NCBI GenBank assembly: GCA_027451525.1
Contig: DAIDJF010000057.1
Coordinates: 1 to 35,513 of the forward strand
Length of the DNA stretch: 35,513 bases
Origin: Ktedonobacterales bacterium
GTDB taxonomy: Bacteria > Chloroflexota > Ktedonobacteria > Ktedonobacterales > Ktedonobacteraceae
Reading direction: 5' to 3'
Positions 9,884-19,376 of this stretch are shown piece after piece (the stretch's first letter is position 1; each line of letters begins with the position of its first letter). The position numbers and the translations under genes were made by a program. The notes below the pieces were generated by a model. That model ran no database searches. It saw nothing but the letters and a program-made list of their open reading frames with translations, and was not told the DNA's origin.

Positions 9884-10807
9884 ATGCAGCCATCGGCACA
9901 TACGAATGAATCAGACGGTCACGAGCAGGAGGTGACCGTCGACCTTGCCAGTATCCTTCAGCAATCGCAGGTGATGGACGTGCTTCAGAAGTTAGATGAG
10001 GAATTGGTAGGACTCAAATCGGTTAAGACGCGCATTCGAGAAATCGCCGCCTTGCTGGTGATTGATCGCATGCGGCGTAGCATTGGCCTGACTGCGCGTC
10101 CGCCCTCGCTACATATGTCGTTCACGGGACAGCCAGGAACGGGCAAAACGACCGTCGCGACGCGGATGGCAACCATCCTGCACCGCCTGAACTACGTGCG
10201 CAAAGGGCATCTTGTCGCGGTGACACGCGATGATCTGGTCGGGCAATACATCGGGCATACTGCCCCTAAAACCAAAGAGGTGCTCAAACGCGCAATGGGC
10301 GGCGTGCTGTTCATTGACGAGGCATATTATCTCTATCGTCAGGAAAATGAGCGCGATTACGGGCAGGAAGCGATTGAGATACTGCTACAAGTGATGGAGA
10401 ATCAGCGCGACGATCTGGTGGTCATTCTCGCGGGCTACAAAGATCGCATGGAAACATTTTTCCAATCCAATCCCGGCTTTAGCTCGCGCATTGCCCATCA
10501 CCTGGAATTTCCTGACTATAGCCGTGACGAACTGGTGATTATCGCGCAATTGATGCTAGCGGAGCAGATGTATCGTTTTAGTCCAGAAGCCCTCAAAGCG
10601 TTTGAGAGCTATCTGGACAGAAGAATGCAGCAACCGCGTTTTGCCAATGCACGCAGCGTGCGCAACGCGCTTGATCGCATCAGATTGCGTCAGGCCAATC
10701 GCCTGTTCGCGAGAGGTGGGCGCATCTCGCAAGTAGACCTGATGACGCTAGAGGCCGAGGATATCCTTGCTAGCAGAGTCTTCTCGGCTGAGCAGCCGGC
10801 GTCATAG
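9884..10807 (+). CDS. cbbX: CbbX, red-type RuBisCO activase (AAA+ ATPase)
   Basis: A 307-aa AAA+ protein that frees inhibited red-type RuBisCO by threading the CbbL C-terminus. Visible parts: Walker [10 protein letters not shown] (82-90), pore-loop [11 protein letters not shown] (120-130), Walker [11 protein letters not shown] (141-150), sensor ILAGYKDRM, and [11 protein letters not shown] with the arginine finger near 202. The length is normal for CbbX. The ATG lies 10 bp after the cbbS stop, and its ribosome site TAGGAGG includes the cbbS stop codon, so the two are coupled. The 3' end overlaps the convergent gap gene by 6 bp. Confidence 0.96.
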   Translation: MQPSAHTNESDGHEQEVTVDLASILQQSQVMDVLQKLDEELVGLKSVKTRIREIAALLVIDRMRRSIGLTARPPSLHMSFTGQPGTGKTTVATRMATILHRLNYVRKGHLVAVTRDDLVGQYIGHTAPKTKEVLKRAMGGVLFIDEAYYLYRQENERDYGQEAIEILLQVMENQRDDLVVILAGYKDRMETFFQSNPGFSSRIAHHLEFPDYSRDELVIIAQLMLAEQMYRFSPEALKAFESYLDRRMQQPRFANARSVRNALDRIRLRQANRLFARGGRISQVDLMTLEAEDILASRVFSAEQPAS

Positions 10808-11884
10808 CCAGAGACTGTGAATGGCCTGCTCAACCTGTTCGCGTCTCACAACACGCACGCGCTCAGGACGAGGGCCAGTCCCGCCACACTCGCTGATAAA
10901 ACTGGCGAGATCAGCGACGCGACTGGCATAACCCCACTCGTTATCGTACCAGGAGACGACACGAAACGTATTGCTCTGCTCCTGACGCGCAGTCATCAGC
11001 CCATCAACAACGCTGGAATGACTATCGCCGCGAAAATCGCTGGAAACGAGCGGCAATTCGCTGTAGCCCAAGATATTGTGCAGAGGACCAGCCGAGGCTA
11101 GCGCGAACGAGCGATTAACCTCTTCGACAGTCGCCGCGTGTTCCAGTTCAACCATCAGATCGACCACCGAGACGGTGATGGTGGGGACGCGATACGAGAC
11201 ACCATGCAATTTGCCAGCCAGAGCGGGAATGACCTGCCCAAGTGCCTTTGTTGCGCCCGTCGTCGTGGGGATAATATTTTCGGCGGCGGCACGGGCGCGC
11301 CGTGGGTCTTTGTGACTACGGTCAAGGATGCGTTGATCGTTCGTGTAGGCGTGAATCGTGCTCATCATGCCGTGGGCGATACCAAATTGATCGTGCAGGA
11401 CCTTCGCGACGGGGGCGAGACAATTGGTCGTACACGAGGCCGCCGAGATAATCTGATGCTCCATTGGATAATAGTCATGCTCGTTGACACCCGCGACAAT
11501 CGTCACGTCGCCACCTTTACAGGGAGCCGTCACCAGTACGCGACTCGCACCCGCCTGCAAGTGAGCAGCAGCCTGTTCGCCTGTAGTGAAGGCTCCCGTC
11601 GCTTCAATTACCAGTTCTACGCCGAACTTGCGCCAGGGAATATCGAGCGGGTTAAGATATGAGGTAATCGCCACAGCCCGCCCGTTAATATGCATGTATT
11701 GCTCATCGGCCTCAATCTGCGCATGAAAAGGGCCATAGGTAGAATCGTATTGCAGGAGATGCGCGTTAATCGATGCATCGCCTCTATCATTAATTGCCAC
11801 AATATCTAATTTCACGCCACGCTCTAAGGCAGAACGCAACACCAGCCGCCCAATACGTCCAAAACCGTTAATCCCTATTCTCAT
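10802..11884 (-). CDS. gap: Glyceraldehyde-3-phosphate dehydrogenase, type I
   Basis: A 360-aa enzyme that reduces 1,3-bisphosphoglycerate in the Calvin cycle or works in glycolysis. N-terminal Rossmann motif [16 protein letters not shown]; catalytic [17 protein letters not shown] with its Cys; [38 protein letters not shown] near the end. It is about 20-25 residues longer than most, the extra lying at the C-terminus ([19 protein letters not shown]). The ATG at 11884 has AGGAG 9 nt upstream. It follows prk by 40 bp on the same strand, so prk-gap is probably an operon, and it is likely the Calvin-cycle copy. NADP versus NAD use was not determined. Confidence 0.95.
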   Translation of the reverse strand: MRIGINGFGRIGRLVLRSALERGVKLDIVAINDRGDASINAHLLQYDSTYGPFHAQIEADEQYMHINGRAVAITSYLNPLDIPWRKFGVELVIEATGAFTTGEQAAAHLQAGASRVLVTAPCKGGDVTIVAGVNEHDYYPMEHQIISAASCTTNCLAPVAKVLHDQFGIAHGMMSTIHAYTNDQRILDRSHKDPRRARAAAENIIPTTTGATKALGQVIPALAGKLHGVSYRVPTITVSVVDLMVELEHAATVEEVNRSFALASAGPLHNILGYSELPLVSSDFRGDSHSSVVDGLMTARQEQSNTFRVVSWYDNEWGYASRVADLASFISECGGTGPRPERVRVVRREQVEQAIHSLWL

Positions 11885-11924
11885 CGCCTTTGCTCCTTCG
11901 CAAATAGATCGCCGCAGATAGTCC

Positions 11925-12866
11925 TTACACTTCGCTTTCGTCGTTCTGACGAGCGAGCAATAGATGGTAAACGAGCAATAATTGAGTTAGCGCGAGAGGG
12001 TGGCTGTGTCCCGCTTTTGCCCCTGAATAGTGCCCAATCTCTTCCAGCGAGGCAGCACCACAGGCATCCAGGTGTTCGAGAATGCCGCGTTCAAGCGCCT
12101 GCGCGGGCGCGTCTGGAATGGAGCCATCAATCTCCAGATATTCGACAGCACGCCCGTTCTCGCGTCCCAGCCACGAGCGCACACAACCAGATTGATCGCG
12201 CTCGATGATCTGGCTCAAGTCAGGATGCGGCAAGGTGCCACGCAGTGTCAGACGCACGTTGAGGTGTGCATCATCGTCATAGAGGCGCGTTTCGTCAGGA
12301 AAAAAGGACACAATGATGTCAGCATGATTGCGCTGAGGGCGGATATAATTAGCGGAATCGGCCTCGCGCATATCCAGTTCGCGCAACACCTCTTGCTCGG
12401 TATAGCCACGCTGCGCCATATCGCGCCGCACTTTCCAGCGTCGTCGCAACTGTTCGGGCGGTTCAAGATAGACGCGCACGCTATAGGCATTGCGCATTTC
12501 CTGCCAGGAGAAGCCGAGCAGACCTTCCACAATAATAAAAGGATGCGGCACAATGTACTGCGGTGGCCCAAAATCGCCCGTCTTGTGATCGTAACGAGGC
12601 TTGAGAATAGCCTCGCCACCACGCAAGAGACGCAGATGTTGAGCCATCATATCGAGATAGTTACAATCGGGATGAAGGGGCGTAATTCCCAGTTCCTTGC
12701 GCTGTTGGCGATTATAACGATGATAGTCATCAGTGCAAAGCACAGCGACCTGTTGCTCGCCAAGAATCTGGGCAATGCCCCGACTAAGTGTAGTTTTGCC
12801 TGCCGCACTATCTCCCACGATGCCCAAAATGATCGGACGCACGGTTGCTCCATATTGTACTGCCAT
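11925..12866 (-). CDS. prk: Phosphoribulokinase
   Basis: A 313-aa enzyme that phosphorylates ribulose 5-phosphate to RuBisCO's substrate. P-loop ILGIVGDSAAGKTTLSRG (about 13-30), then LCTDDYHRYNRQQRKELGITPLHP and NYLDMMAQHL (substrate and catalytic Asp region), KPRYDHKTGDF, and FIIVEGLLGF (Walker B). ATG 12866 is chosen because GGAG stands 6 nt before it; a GTG four codons upstream is in frame but would bury that site. It is first gene of prk-gap and diverges from a LysR gene across 186 bp, the classic place for CbbR control. Confidence 0.95.
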   Translation of the reverse strand: MAVQYGATVRPIILGIVGDSAAGKTTLSRGIAQILGEQQVAVLCTDDYHRYNRQQRKELGITPLHPDCNYLDMMAQHLRLLRGGEAILKPRYDHKTGDFGPPQYIVPHPFIIVEGLLGFSWQEMRNAYSVRVYLEPPEQLRRRWKVRRDMAQRGYTEQEVLRELDMREADSANYIRPQRNHADIIVSFFPDETRLYDDDAHLNVRLTLRGTLPHPDLSQIIERDQSGCVRSWLGRENGRAVEYLEIDGSIPDAPAQALERGILEHLDACGAASLEEIGHYSGAKAGHSHPLALTQLLLVYHLLLARQNDESEV

Positions 12867-13052
12867 TGTATTCTCCACATTTCTTGCGCTGTCTGCCCTG
12901 CTACAATGTTCTACTTTTGAGAGGATACATAACCCATGTTATAATAATATCGGGCAACCGGTATAAGAACAAGGTATAATTCGCTATGCCTGCTATAGTC
13001 TGAAGGTTATAGATGAGGCGTGTACAATGGGTGCAAGAAATGGAGTAAAGCG
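12867..13052. promoter_or_regulatory. prk / cbbR divergent control region
   Basis: A spacer of 186 bp. It contains an inverted repeat ATAAC-CCAT-GTTAT (12929-12942) and a direct repeat GGTATAA at 12960-12966 and 12973-12979 (13-bp period). The second copy overlaps a TATAAT (12975-12980) that could be a rightward -10 element, although its -35 would be poor. These are candidates for LysR-type binding; none is proven. Confidence 0.35.
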
Positions 13053-14006
13053 ATGGTCTGGTCACGTTTTGATAGCATCACAATGCGCCAGTTACGCGCT
13101 TTTTGTGCCGTCGCACATCATTTGAGCTATACACGTGCCGCCCAAGAACTGGGTTGCCAGCAACCGACCGTTTCCGCGCTGGTCGCGGACCTTGAGCGCA
13201 TCACAAAGCTCACGTTGCTAGAACAGTGGGGCCGTCATATTGCACTCACCAGCGAGGGCTATGAGTTCTACGCCCACGCGCAATTGATTGTCGCAGCGAC
13301 AGACGAAGCGGGACTGGCCCTGGCACAATTGCGTGGCGCGGGTTTAGAAGAGAGTGTCCCATTGCGCGTCGCCGCTGACACGACTATAGGAACATATGTC
13401 CTCCCACACCTGTTGGGTGAGTTTCATCAACAGCATCCACTCGTCAAGCTCGACCTGCATGTAGCTAACCGCGCCAGGGTGCGCTCTCATCTGCTTGATA
13501 ACGAGGTTGATCTGGTCATTGCAGGCCGTCCACCCTCGATTGAAGAGTTGATTACAGAGCCATTTCTAACGAATCCGCTCGTTCCAATCATTGCCCCTAC
13601 ACACACACTGGTCGGGCAGAAGCGCATACCGCTGGAGCGACTGGCCCACGAACAATTTTTGTTGCGCGAGGTCGGCTCAGGCACACGCGCCGCGATTGAG
13701 GAGATGTTCGAGATCGCAGGCTTGCCGCTGCAAGTGGGCATGGTTTTAGGGCATGTCGAAGCAATTAAACAGGCAGTCGCCGCAGGTCTGGGCGTGAGCG
13801 TGCTATCGGCGATGGCGGTCAGGCGTGAAGTGCAATATGGGCGACTGGCAATTCTTGACGTAGAACAATTCCCGCTGCAACGCCGCTGGTATATCGCACG
13901 CTTAGCCTATGCCCCCCTGACACCCAATGTTGAAGCATTTATCACTTTCCTACACGCCTACGCGCGCCGTTATGAACAGGAAGAGACACACCATGCGCTA
14001 TCATGA
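13053..14006 (+). CDS. LysR-type regulator, probable CbbR
   Basis: A 317-aa protein with an N-terminal winged HTH (MRQLRAFCAVAHHLSYTRAA, then QPTVSALVADLERI, residues about 11-50) and a C-terminal substrate-binding-like sensor domain (VAADTTIGTYVLPHLLGEF, DLVIAGRPPS, VKQAVAAGLGVSVLS type). It is divergent from prk and inside the CBB cluster, the normal place for CbbR, which senses NADPH or sugar phosphates. ATG 13053 has GGAG 8 nt upstream; a GTG at 13020 is in frame. Its last 6 bp overlap the end of a second, convergent LysR gene. It shares layout but not close identity with that gene. Confidence 0.85.
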   Translation: MVWSRFDSITMRQLRAFCAVAHHLSYTRAAQELGCQQPTVSALVADLERITKLTLLEQWGRHIALTSEGYEFYAHAQLIVAATDEAGLALAQLRGAGLEESVPLRVAADTTIGTYVLPHLLGEFHQQHPLVKLDLHVANRARVRSHLLDNEVDLVIAGRPPSIEELITEPFLTNPLVPIIAPTHTLVGQKRIPLERLAHEQFLLREVGSGTRAAIEEMFEIAGLPLQVGMVLGHVEAIKQAVAAGLGVSVLSAMAVRREVQYGRLAILDVEQFPLQRRWYIARLAYAPLTPNVEAFITFLHAYARRYEQEETHHALS

Positions 14007-14951
14007 ACGCTCTATTTGCGTTTGCTCATACAGCAGGAAATGCCGTAAAGCACTTGCCGCCAACGAAAGCCGCTGCCCTTTCAGATGAACGACATGCCAG
14101 TGACGGTGCAGCGGAAACCCCTGCACATCCAAAATAACTAATTCGTTATGCTCCACTTCCCAGATGATCGACTCACGCGATAAGACCGCGATCCCGATAT
14201 TCGCGATCACGCTTTCTTTGATCGCCTCAATACTGGCAAATTCCAGGCTACGCGCGGGAGACAGACCATCTTGTGCGAAACGCAGTTCGACATCGTGGCG
14301 CGTGGCTGTACCGGGTTCGTGGAGCAGGAAGGTTTCAGCGCGCAAATCATGCAGCGATAAACCCGCCCGTGTGGCTAATGGATGAGTGGATGAGGCAACC
14401 ATCACCAGTTCATAAGGAGCAAGATGTTCCACCACAAAGCGTTCGTGATGCTCAATTACGCTCATGACTACAAGGTCTACCTGATGCGTAAGGAGATATT
14501 CCTCTATGACGCGCCGATTGGCGACCGTCAGATGAATATGCAGACCAGGATGAAGTGTATGAAACGCTCCCAGCAACATCGGCACAATATAGGTTCCCGC
14601 GCTGGTACTGGCTCCAATCAACACGCGCCCCCGCTGTACCTGCTGAATGTCATGCACAAGCGGTCCGATACCAGCAAACAAGCCCAGGATACGCTCGCTG
14701 TGACGCAACAGTTCCTGACCAGCAGGTGTCAAGATCAGGCCCCGACCTTGACGCGCAAAGAGTGGCAAGCCGATGCGTTGCTCAAGTGCTCTGATCTGCT
14801 GCGAAACGGCGGGTTGCGAGAGATAGAGTTGGTCAGCGGCGCGTGTATAGCTGAGGTACCGCGCGACGGCACGAAAGAGGGTCAGTTGATGAAAGGTCAA
14901 GTCCAACGTGATATTGACATTGCCGCTTATAAAGGAGGGTTGTTCTGACAT
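14001..14951 (-). CDS. LysR-type regulator, second CbbR-like protein
   Basis: A 316-aa protein with HTH at about 15-60 (LTFHQLTLFRAVARYLSYTR, QPAVSQQIRALEQRIGLPLF) and the LysR sensor domain (GASTSAGTYIVPMLLGAFH, ANRRVIEEYLLTHQVDLVVM, HEPGTATRHDVE, IKESVIANIGIAVLS). The phrase TFHQLTLFRAVAR is typical of CbbR/RbcR. It converges on the other LysR gene and is co-directional with the upstream alcohol dehydrogenase gene, 166 bp away. ATG 14951 is preceded by AAAGGA at good distance; 15 earlier codons in frame are ignored. Its target may be cbbLSX, prk-gap or the dehydrogenase gene. Confidence 0.82.
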   Translation of the reverse strand: MSEQPSFISGNVNITLDLTFHQLTLFRAVARYLSYTRAADQLYLSQPAVSQQIRALEQRIGLPLFARQGRGLILTPAGQELLRHSERILGLFAGIGPLVHDIQQVQRGRVLIGASTSAGTYIVPMLLGAFHTLHPGLHIHLTVANRRVIEEYLLTHQVDLVVMSVIEHHERFVVEHLAPYELVMVASSTHPLATRAGLSLHDLRAETFLLHEPGTATRHDVELRFAQDGLSPARSLEFASIEAIKESVIANIGIAVLSRESIIWEVEHNELVILDVQGFPLHRHWHVVHLKGQRLSLAASALRHFLLYEQTQIERS

Positions 14952-15040
14952 AATTCCTTTCACCCAATCGACATAGATAGAAAAATAGCATGACATTGAT
15001 TAGAATGCCATGCCATTGTCATCAATTGCAAGAGGGGGCA

Positions 15041-15065
15041 GGACGAGGGCAAGCCTCGCCCCTAC
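15041..15065 (-). repeat. Palindromic GTAGGGGCG-type intergenic repeat, variant core
   Basis: On the minus strand this 25-bp element begins GTAGGGGCG like the copies at 5551 and 5621, but its core is GAGGCTTGCCCTCG. The core pairs with itself (CGAGG/CCTCG). It lies between the alcohol dehydrogenase gene and the second LysR gene and may act as a terminator-like hairpin. Confidence 0.6.
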
Positions 15066-15117
15066 AATGATACGTTGCCCGTTTTCCCCGTCTTATCTTG
15101 CCCTCGCCCTGCTCCCT

Positions 15118-16140
15118 CTACATCTCAAAAACGAGACGCGCGGGAACCTGCGCCTTTTCAATCTCCTCGAAGGCGCGATTGACATCTTCCAGATGGCGTT
15201 TCTCATAGATGACCTGTGTACGCCCTGCCGCATGCAGATCAAAGACTTCCGCCAGATCCAGGCGCGTGCCGACAATAGAACCAACAATCTTGATGCCATT
15301 CAAGACCGTCTCAAAGATCGGCAGTTGGACATAATTGTCAGCAGGCAAGGCCACAAAGACCAGCGTGCCACCGCGTCTTAGCGAGCGATACGCCTGCTCA
15401 AAGGCTTTCGGCGCAACCGCCACACTGATCGCGGCATCCGCGCCACCCAGTTTCTTGATCGCCTCAACGGGGTCTTCCTTCAAACCATTGACGGTGTAGT
15501 CCGCGCCGAGCTTTTTCGCCAGTTCCAGTTTCTCATCAACCAGATCAACCGCCACCACTGTCGCACCTGCAATCTTCGCGTACTGCAAAGCCAGATGACC
15601 CAGGCCGCCAATACCAAAAATCGCCACCAGATCACTTGAACGCGCGCCACTCACCTTGATAGCCTTATACGTCGTGACACCCGCGCAAGTCAAAGGAGCG
15701 GCAGCCATTGGATCGACGCCCTTTGGCACTTTGCCGACATAGCGCGCATAGGCCTTCGCGTACTGGGCATAACCGCCATCCAAAAAGTAACCTGTATTGA
15801 GCTGCTGCTCACAAAGCGTCTCCCAACCAGAGACACAGTACCGACATGTTCCACATGCATAGCCAAGCCAGGGAACCGCCACGCGATCTCCCTCTTTCAC
15901 CTCGGTTACACCCGCTCCCACCATTTCAACAATACCAACACCCTCGTGACCAGGGATCAGCGGCAACTTTGGCTTGACAGGCCAATCGCCATGCGCCGCG
16001 TGAATGTCGGTATGGCAGAGGCCAGACGCCTCAATCTTGACAACAACTTCGCCAATACCCGGTTCCGGTTTCGCAACCTCCTCAAGACGTAACGGTTCCG
16101 TAAAACTATGTACCACCGCCGCCTGCATTGTTTGAGCCAT
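15118..16140 (-). CDS. Zinc-dependent alcohol dehydrogenase (AdhP-like, MDR family)
   Basis: A 340-aa medium-chain dehydrogenase oxidising primary alcohols or reducing aldehydes with NAD(H). Catalytic zinc ligands: Cys42 in [16 protein letters not shown], His65-Glu66 in PGHEGVG, Cys151 in PLTCAGVT. Structural zinc ligands: Cys96, Cys99, Cys102 and Cys110 in [18 protein letters not shown]. Rossmann motif [16 protein letters not shown] near 175. Length and motifs fit AdhP/AdhT. ATG 16140 has GGAAGG about 12 nt upstream; 19 in-frame codons further upstream are not family-like. It lies beside the CBB cluster, but a metabolic link is not established. Confidence 0.93.
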   Translation of the reverse strand: MAQTMQAAVVHSFTEPLRLEEVAKPEPGIGEVVVKIEASGLCHTDIHAAHGDWPVKPKLPLIPGHEGVGIVEMVGAGVTEVKEGDRVAVPWLGYACGTCRYCVSGWETLCEQQLNTGYFLDGGYAQYAKAYARYVGKVPKGVDPMAAAPLTCAGVTTYKAIKVSGARSSDLVAIFGIGGLGHLALQYAKIAGATVVAVDLVDEKLELAKKLGADYTVNGLKEDPVEAIKKLGGADAAISVAVAPKAFEQAYRSLRRGGTLVFVALPADNYVQLPIFETVLNGIKIVGSIVGTRLDLAEVFDLHAAGRTQVIYEKRHLEDVNRAFEEIEKAQVPARLVFEM

Positions 16141-16495
16141 AGAGCTACCCGCCTTCCTTTGCTTCTCGCAACCGTGCGATATCAACGCATCTCGCATACA
16201 TAAAAAATCGCATTACAAGCACAAAGAGACTATTATCAAGGGAGCTTCTGATGTAGGTAAATCTTTCCTTTCCAAGGATACGCTTAACAAAGGTTTTTCT
16301 CAAGGGTTTTATCTCACATATACGTCACTGAATAATCACAAATGTATCACATGATAATATAAATAATTCATTTATAATAATTACTAAAGCGTGCAAGCTG
16401 CGGATACAATACACTATCTCAGCTATTTTGACAGAGAGGTGCCGTAATGCGAGACTAAGAGCAAACTATCAGACAAAAGTGAGAAACAAAGTATA
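16141..16495. other. AT-rich divergent spacer between the dehydrogenase and MFS genes
   Basis: No coding frame is visible in this 355-bp stretch. The centre (16300-16400) is strongly AT-rich and holds an inverted repeat ATAAAT-AATTC-ATTTAT at 16359-16375. It should contain promoters for both flanking genes, but no convincing -35/-10 pair was found. Confidence 0.5.
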
Positions 16496-17761
16496 ATGAA
16501 CGTGCCATCTCCTAGCATAGAAACCGATACTCTTACCAGAGCGCGGCGTCAGCGCGTGCTCCTTATCACAACCACACTGGCAGCCAGTTTGATCTTTTGG
16601 GTTTTTGTCTTCGCCGATAGCGGTTGGGGACCGCTACTCACACCACTTGCTGCACATCTGCATATCTCTCTGGCGACAACTGGACTGCTCTATGTCGTCT
16701 GGTCTACAGGCTATCTCCCTGGCGCATTGCTGGGCGGCACAATGCTAGATCGCTACGGGCCACGTCCCGTATTTTTCGCCGCCGCGCTATTGGTCATGCT
16801 TGGTTTAAGCAGTATTACGCTCGCTTTACTCGTTCCACAAGGTATCCCGTTCGCACTCTTACTCGTCATTGCGGGTATAGCAGGCATCGGTGGCGGCGTG
16901 ATCGATGCCTCAAGTAACGGTCTTATCAGCAGTCTCTTTGCCAGCACACGCGGCACGGCACTGAACCTCTTCAACCTGCTCTACCCGCTTGGTGGTGTTT
17001 TGCTCGCGTTGGTGGATGCGGAGCTGCTTACGCTTTTCCACAATGATCCACGGCCCTCGTTCCTCTTCACGCTCGGCTTTATCGTGATCGCGCTTCTCTC
17101 GCTGCTCGGCATCCCCCATGGTTTTCAACTCAGGCATGTAACATCGCCCGCGAACGATATGCCTCAACAAGCAGAACCTGAAAAATCGCGTACGCCCCTG
17201 ATGCATCTCCTGGTGCTTCTGGCTCCAGTGATTATGGCAATGATGTTTACCTCTGGTATCAGTTCGAGCGTGCGCGCCTGGACGCCTGCCTACATTCACG
17301 TCGCCTATGGACAAAGTGCGGCAGTGGCAGCGGCGTTAAGTAGCATTGTATGGATACTCTCAGCAATTAGCCGCCTTGGAGCCGCCGCGCTGATTATCCG
17401 CATTGGCGCGTGGCGTATGGTGATGCTCGGTATGCTGGTCTCCCTCGCTGGCTTTCTCGCGATATGGTTCAGCACTGACATTCGTTCAGGGATGTTTGCT
17501 ATCGCGCTTGCCAGCATTGGCCTCTCTCCCATCTTTGCGACCTTCCTCTCAATCGGCAGCGAACTGGCAAAAAAATCGCTAGGAACTGTTTCGGGCATTC
17601 TTTTGTTCACCAGCGGCCTCAGCACCGTCTTTTGTGGCTGGTTTTTCGGCCTGCTGCTCAACACGGCAGGTCCGCGCTGGGCGGTCATCTTCTGTATGAT
17701 CTTTGTTCTACTCGCAGGTATCCTTGCACTGCGCTTGCGCCCCACACCCGCACTAGCATAG
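16496..17761 (+). CDS. Major facilitator superfamily transporter
   Basis: A 421-aa membrane protein with about 12 hydrophobic helices. The loop between helices 2 and 3 carries GGTMLDRYGPRPVFF, the MFS signature (G-x-x-x-D-R-x-G-x-R). A hydrophilic central loop (about residues 215-240, SPANDMPQQAEPEKSRTPLM) separates two six-helix halves. Substrate unknown; sugar/FHS-like or drug-efflux MFS are possible. The ribosome site before ATG 16496 is poor (GTGAGAAACAAAGTATA). The gene stands alone. Confidence 0.85.
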   Translation: MNVPSPSIETDTLTRARRQRVLLITTTLAASLIFWVFVFADSGWGPLLTPLAAHLHISLATTGLLYVVWSTGYLPGALLGGTMLDRYGPRPVFFAAALLVMLGLSSITLALLVPQGIPFALLLVIAGIAGIGGGVIDASSNGLISSLFASTRGTALNLFNLLYPLGGVLLALVDAELLTLFHNDPRPSFLFTLGFIVIALLSLLGIPHGFQLRHVTSPANDMPQQAEPEKSRTPLMHLLVLLAPVIMAMMFTSGISSSVRAWTPAYIHVAYGQSAAVAAALSSIVWILSAISRLGAAALIIRIGAWRMVMLGMLVSLAGFLAIWFSTDIRSGMFAIALASIGLSPIFATFLSIGSELAKKSLGTVSGILLFTSGLSTVFCGWFFGLLLNTAGPRWAVIFCMIFVLLAGILALRLRPTPALA

Positions 17762-17852
17762 TAACAGTGACGCTTTTTGCTGCTGATATTCGTGTTTGCC
17801 AGGAGAAGTTTTTTCGTTACTGGCAATCACATCTATATGCGCATTTTTGTTA

Positions 17853-17892
17853 TTGCGAAAAACTTGCAATTACGAAATTTAGATGGTATGCT
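17853..17892 (+). promoter_or_regulatory. Candidate nickel-responsive Nur box overlapping the NiCoT promoter
   Basis: TTGCGA-AAAAC-TTGCAA (17853-17869) fits the Nur box described for Streptomyces as I recall it (tTGCaa-N5-ttGCAA). The same TTGCAA (17864-17869) can serve as -35, with TATGCT (17887-17892) as -10 after 17 bp. A nickel-bound repressor here would block transcription of the nickel permease gene downstream. The leader would then be about 150 nt. The Nur protein itself is not in the window. Confidence 0.45.
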
Positions 17893-17905
17893 TGTAGAGG
17901 ACATT

Positions 17906-17929
17906 GTCACTTGCTTACTATGAAGTGAC
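17906..17929 (+). other. Inverted repeat in the NiCoT leader
   Basis: GTCACTT (17906-17912) and AAGTGAC (17923-17929) form a perfect 7-bp inverted repeat around a 10-nt loop, just downstream of the predicted transcript start. It could be a leader hairpin or a second operator. I do not recognise a known riboswitch. Confidence 0.4.
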
Positions 17930-18051
17930 CTCAAGAGCAGGATGCACGAGGGGAACTTCCAATTGAGACTTGAAGTACCGAGACCATCTGATCGTTCATG
18001 TTGCTGATACGACCTTTCGGCTATATGAAATCTGTTTTATGAGGAGGATTC

Positions 18052-19146
18052 ATGATTGCTCCGCTCTCGCGAGTATTTAACGATAACGCGCACAATGTGC
18101 GTGGCAAAGTAATTGGTATTCTGACATTCCTGGTTATCGCAAACGTTGTGGCCTGGGTATTGGCACTCACCGTCTTCTCGGCCTACCCACTGCTCCTGGG
18201 AACCGCGTTGATCGCCTATACTTTTGGCCTGCGCCATGCCGTTGATGCCGACCATATCTCCGCCATCGATAATGTGACACGTAAATTGATGCAGGAGAAT
18301 AAACGCCCGGTCGCGGTGGGTTTCTTTTTCTCGCTCGGTCACTCGACCATCGTGGTCGCTCTGACGGTTATCATTGCTTTGACCGCGAGTGCCATTCAAA
18401 AGAATTTTCCGGGCTTGCAGGCTGTTGGTGGACTGATTGGCACCTCCGTCTCCGCGCTCTTCCTGTTCGCGATTGCGATTGTCAACCTGCTCATTTTGTG
18501 GGAAATTTTCCAGCAGTTCCGCATCGTCAGAAAAGGCGGAACCTATGACGAGCAGACGATAGAAGAGTTTTTGAATCAGCGTGGCCTGCTTGGACGTTTC
18601 TTCCGTCCACTCTTCAAGATCATCACCAAAAGTTGGCATATGTACCCACTTGGTTTTCTCTTTGGATTGGGTTTCGACACGGCAACTGAGGTTGGTCTGC
18701 TGGGTATCGCGGCATCCTCGGCAACAAAGGGTCTGCCAATCTGGTCAATCTTGATTTTCCCGCTGCTCTTCCTGGTCGGCATGTGCCTGATCGATACCCT
18801 TGACAGTATCCTGATGCTGGGCGCGTATGGCTGGGCATTTATGAAACCGATGCGCAAGCTCTACTACAACATGAATATCACACTAGTCTCAGTATTGGTC
18901 GCCTTTCTGGTCGGCGGCATCGAGGCCCTCAGCATTGTCGCCACGACGCTCAACCTGCAAGGGGGCATCTGGAACTTCCTGGGGAACCTGAGCAACAACT
19001 TCGGCACAATTGGCTATATGATTATTGGTCTCTTCGTGTTAAGCTGGCTTGGCTCAACGCTGATTTACAAGATCAAAGGCTATGACAACCTCAAGGTAGC
19101 TACGACAAAAGAGCAAGAACAGCTCGCGGGCACAGGCGGGTCCTAG
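18052..19146 (+). CDS. NiCoT-family nickel/cobalt permease (HoxN/NixA type)
   Basis: A 364-aa inner-membrane protein with about eight hydrophobic segments. The family signature RHAVDADHI (61-69) provides the H-x4-D-H metal site (His62, Asp67, His68) in helix II. Further signatures are FFFSLGHSTIVV near 92, LGFDTATEVGLL, and GMCLIDTLDSILM. NiCoTs take up Ni2+ or Co2+ with high affinity, usually for hydrogenase, urease or cobalamin synthesis. No nickel enzyme is in the window. ATG 18052 follows GAGGAGG at about 5 nt. A strong terminator follows the gene. Confidence 0.93.
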   Translation: MIAPLSRVFNDNAHNVRGKVIGILTFLVIANVVAWVLALTVFSAYPLLLGTALIAYTFGLRHAVDADHISAIDNVTRKLMQENKRPVAVGFFFSLGHSTIVVALTVIIALTASAIQKNFPGLQAVGGLIGTSVSALFLFAIAIVNLLILWEIFQQFRIVRKGGTYDEQTIEEFLNQRGLLGRFFRPLFKIITKSWHMYPLGFLFGLGFDTATEVGLLGIAASSATKGLPIWSILIFPLLFLVGMCLIDTLDSILMLGAYGWAFMKPMRKLYYNMNITLVSVLVAFLVGGIEALSIVATTLNLQGGIWNFLGNLSNNFGTIGYMIIGLFVLSWLGSTLIYKIKGYDNLKVATTKEQEQLAGTGGS

Positions 19147-19163
19147 AGCAGAACAAAACACAG

Positions 19164-19210
19164 AAAAGACAGAAGGCGAAGCGCATATGTGGCTTCGCCT
19201 TCTGTCTTTT
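19164..19210 (+). terminator. Strong rho-independent terminator behind NiCoT
   Basis: A perfect 19-bp stem (19164-19182 with 19192-19210) encloses a 9-nt loop. The left arm starts AAAAGACAGAAGG and the right arm ends TCTGTCTTTT, so the outer A/T pairs supply the T-tract. It lies 17 nt behind the NiCoT stop codon. Confidence 0.92.
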
Positions 19211-19278
19211 CGTGCCTGCTATCTACATCTTTTTCTGAAGGGATTGAGAGGAGCAAGCGCGTAGCTTGTTTTTGCCAC

Positions 19279-19307
19279 TTGACTTATTAGAACATATATT
19301 CTATAAT
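19279..19307 (+). promoter_or_regulatory. Sigma-70-type promoter of the VOC gene with an internal palindrome
   Basis: TTGACT (19279-19284), 17-bp spacer, TATAAT (19302-19307). An inverted repeat TAGAA-CATATA-TTCTA (19288-19303) fills the spacer and touches the -10 box. This layout suits repression by a small dimeric regulator. No such regulator gene lies next to it. Confidence 0.7.
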
Positions 19308-19376
19308 TAGTAAGGACTGAAGCAATTTGCTTTCGCCTCTGATGAAGGACGGATCGTTCTAAAGAGGAGCATACGT

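Noticed and set aside
12030..12920. Long plus-strand frame opposite prk
   Set aside because: It is antisense to a clear phosphoribulokinase gene with intact motifs; the frame is a codon-bias shadow.
17762..18051. NiCo or cobalamin riboswitch before NiCoT
   Set aside because: The leader has one 7-bp hairpin, but I could not find the conserved cores of either class. A protein operator explains the visible symmetry better.
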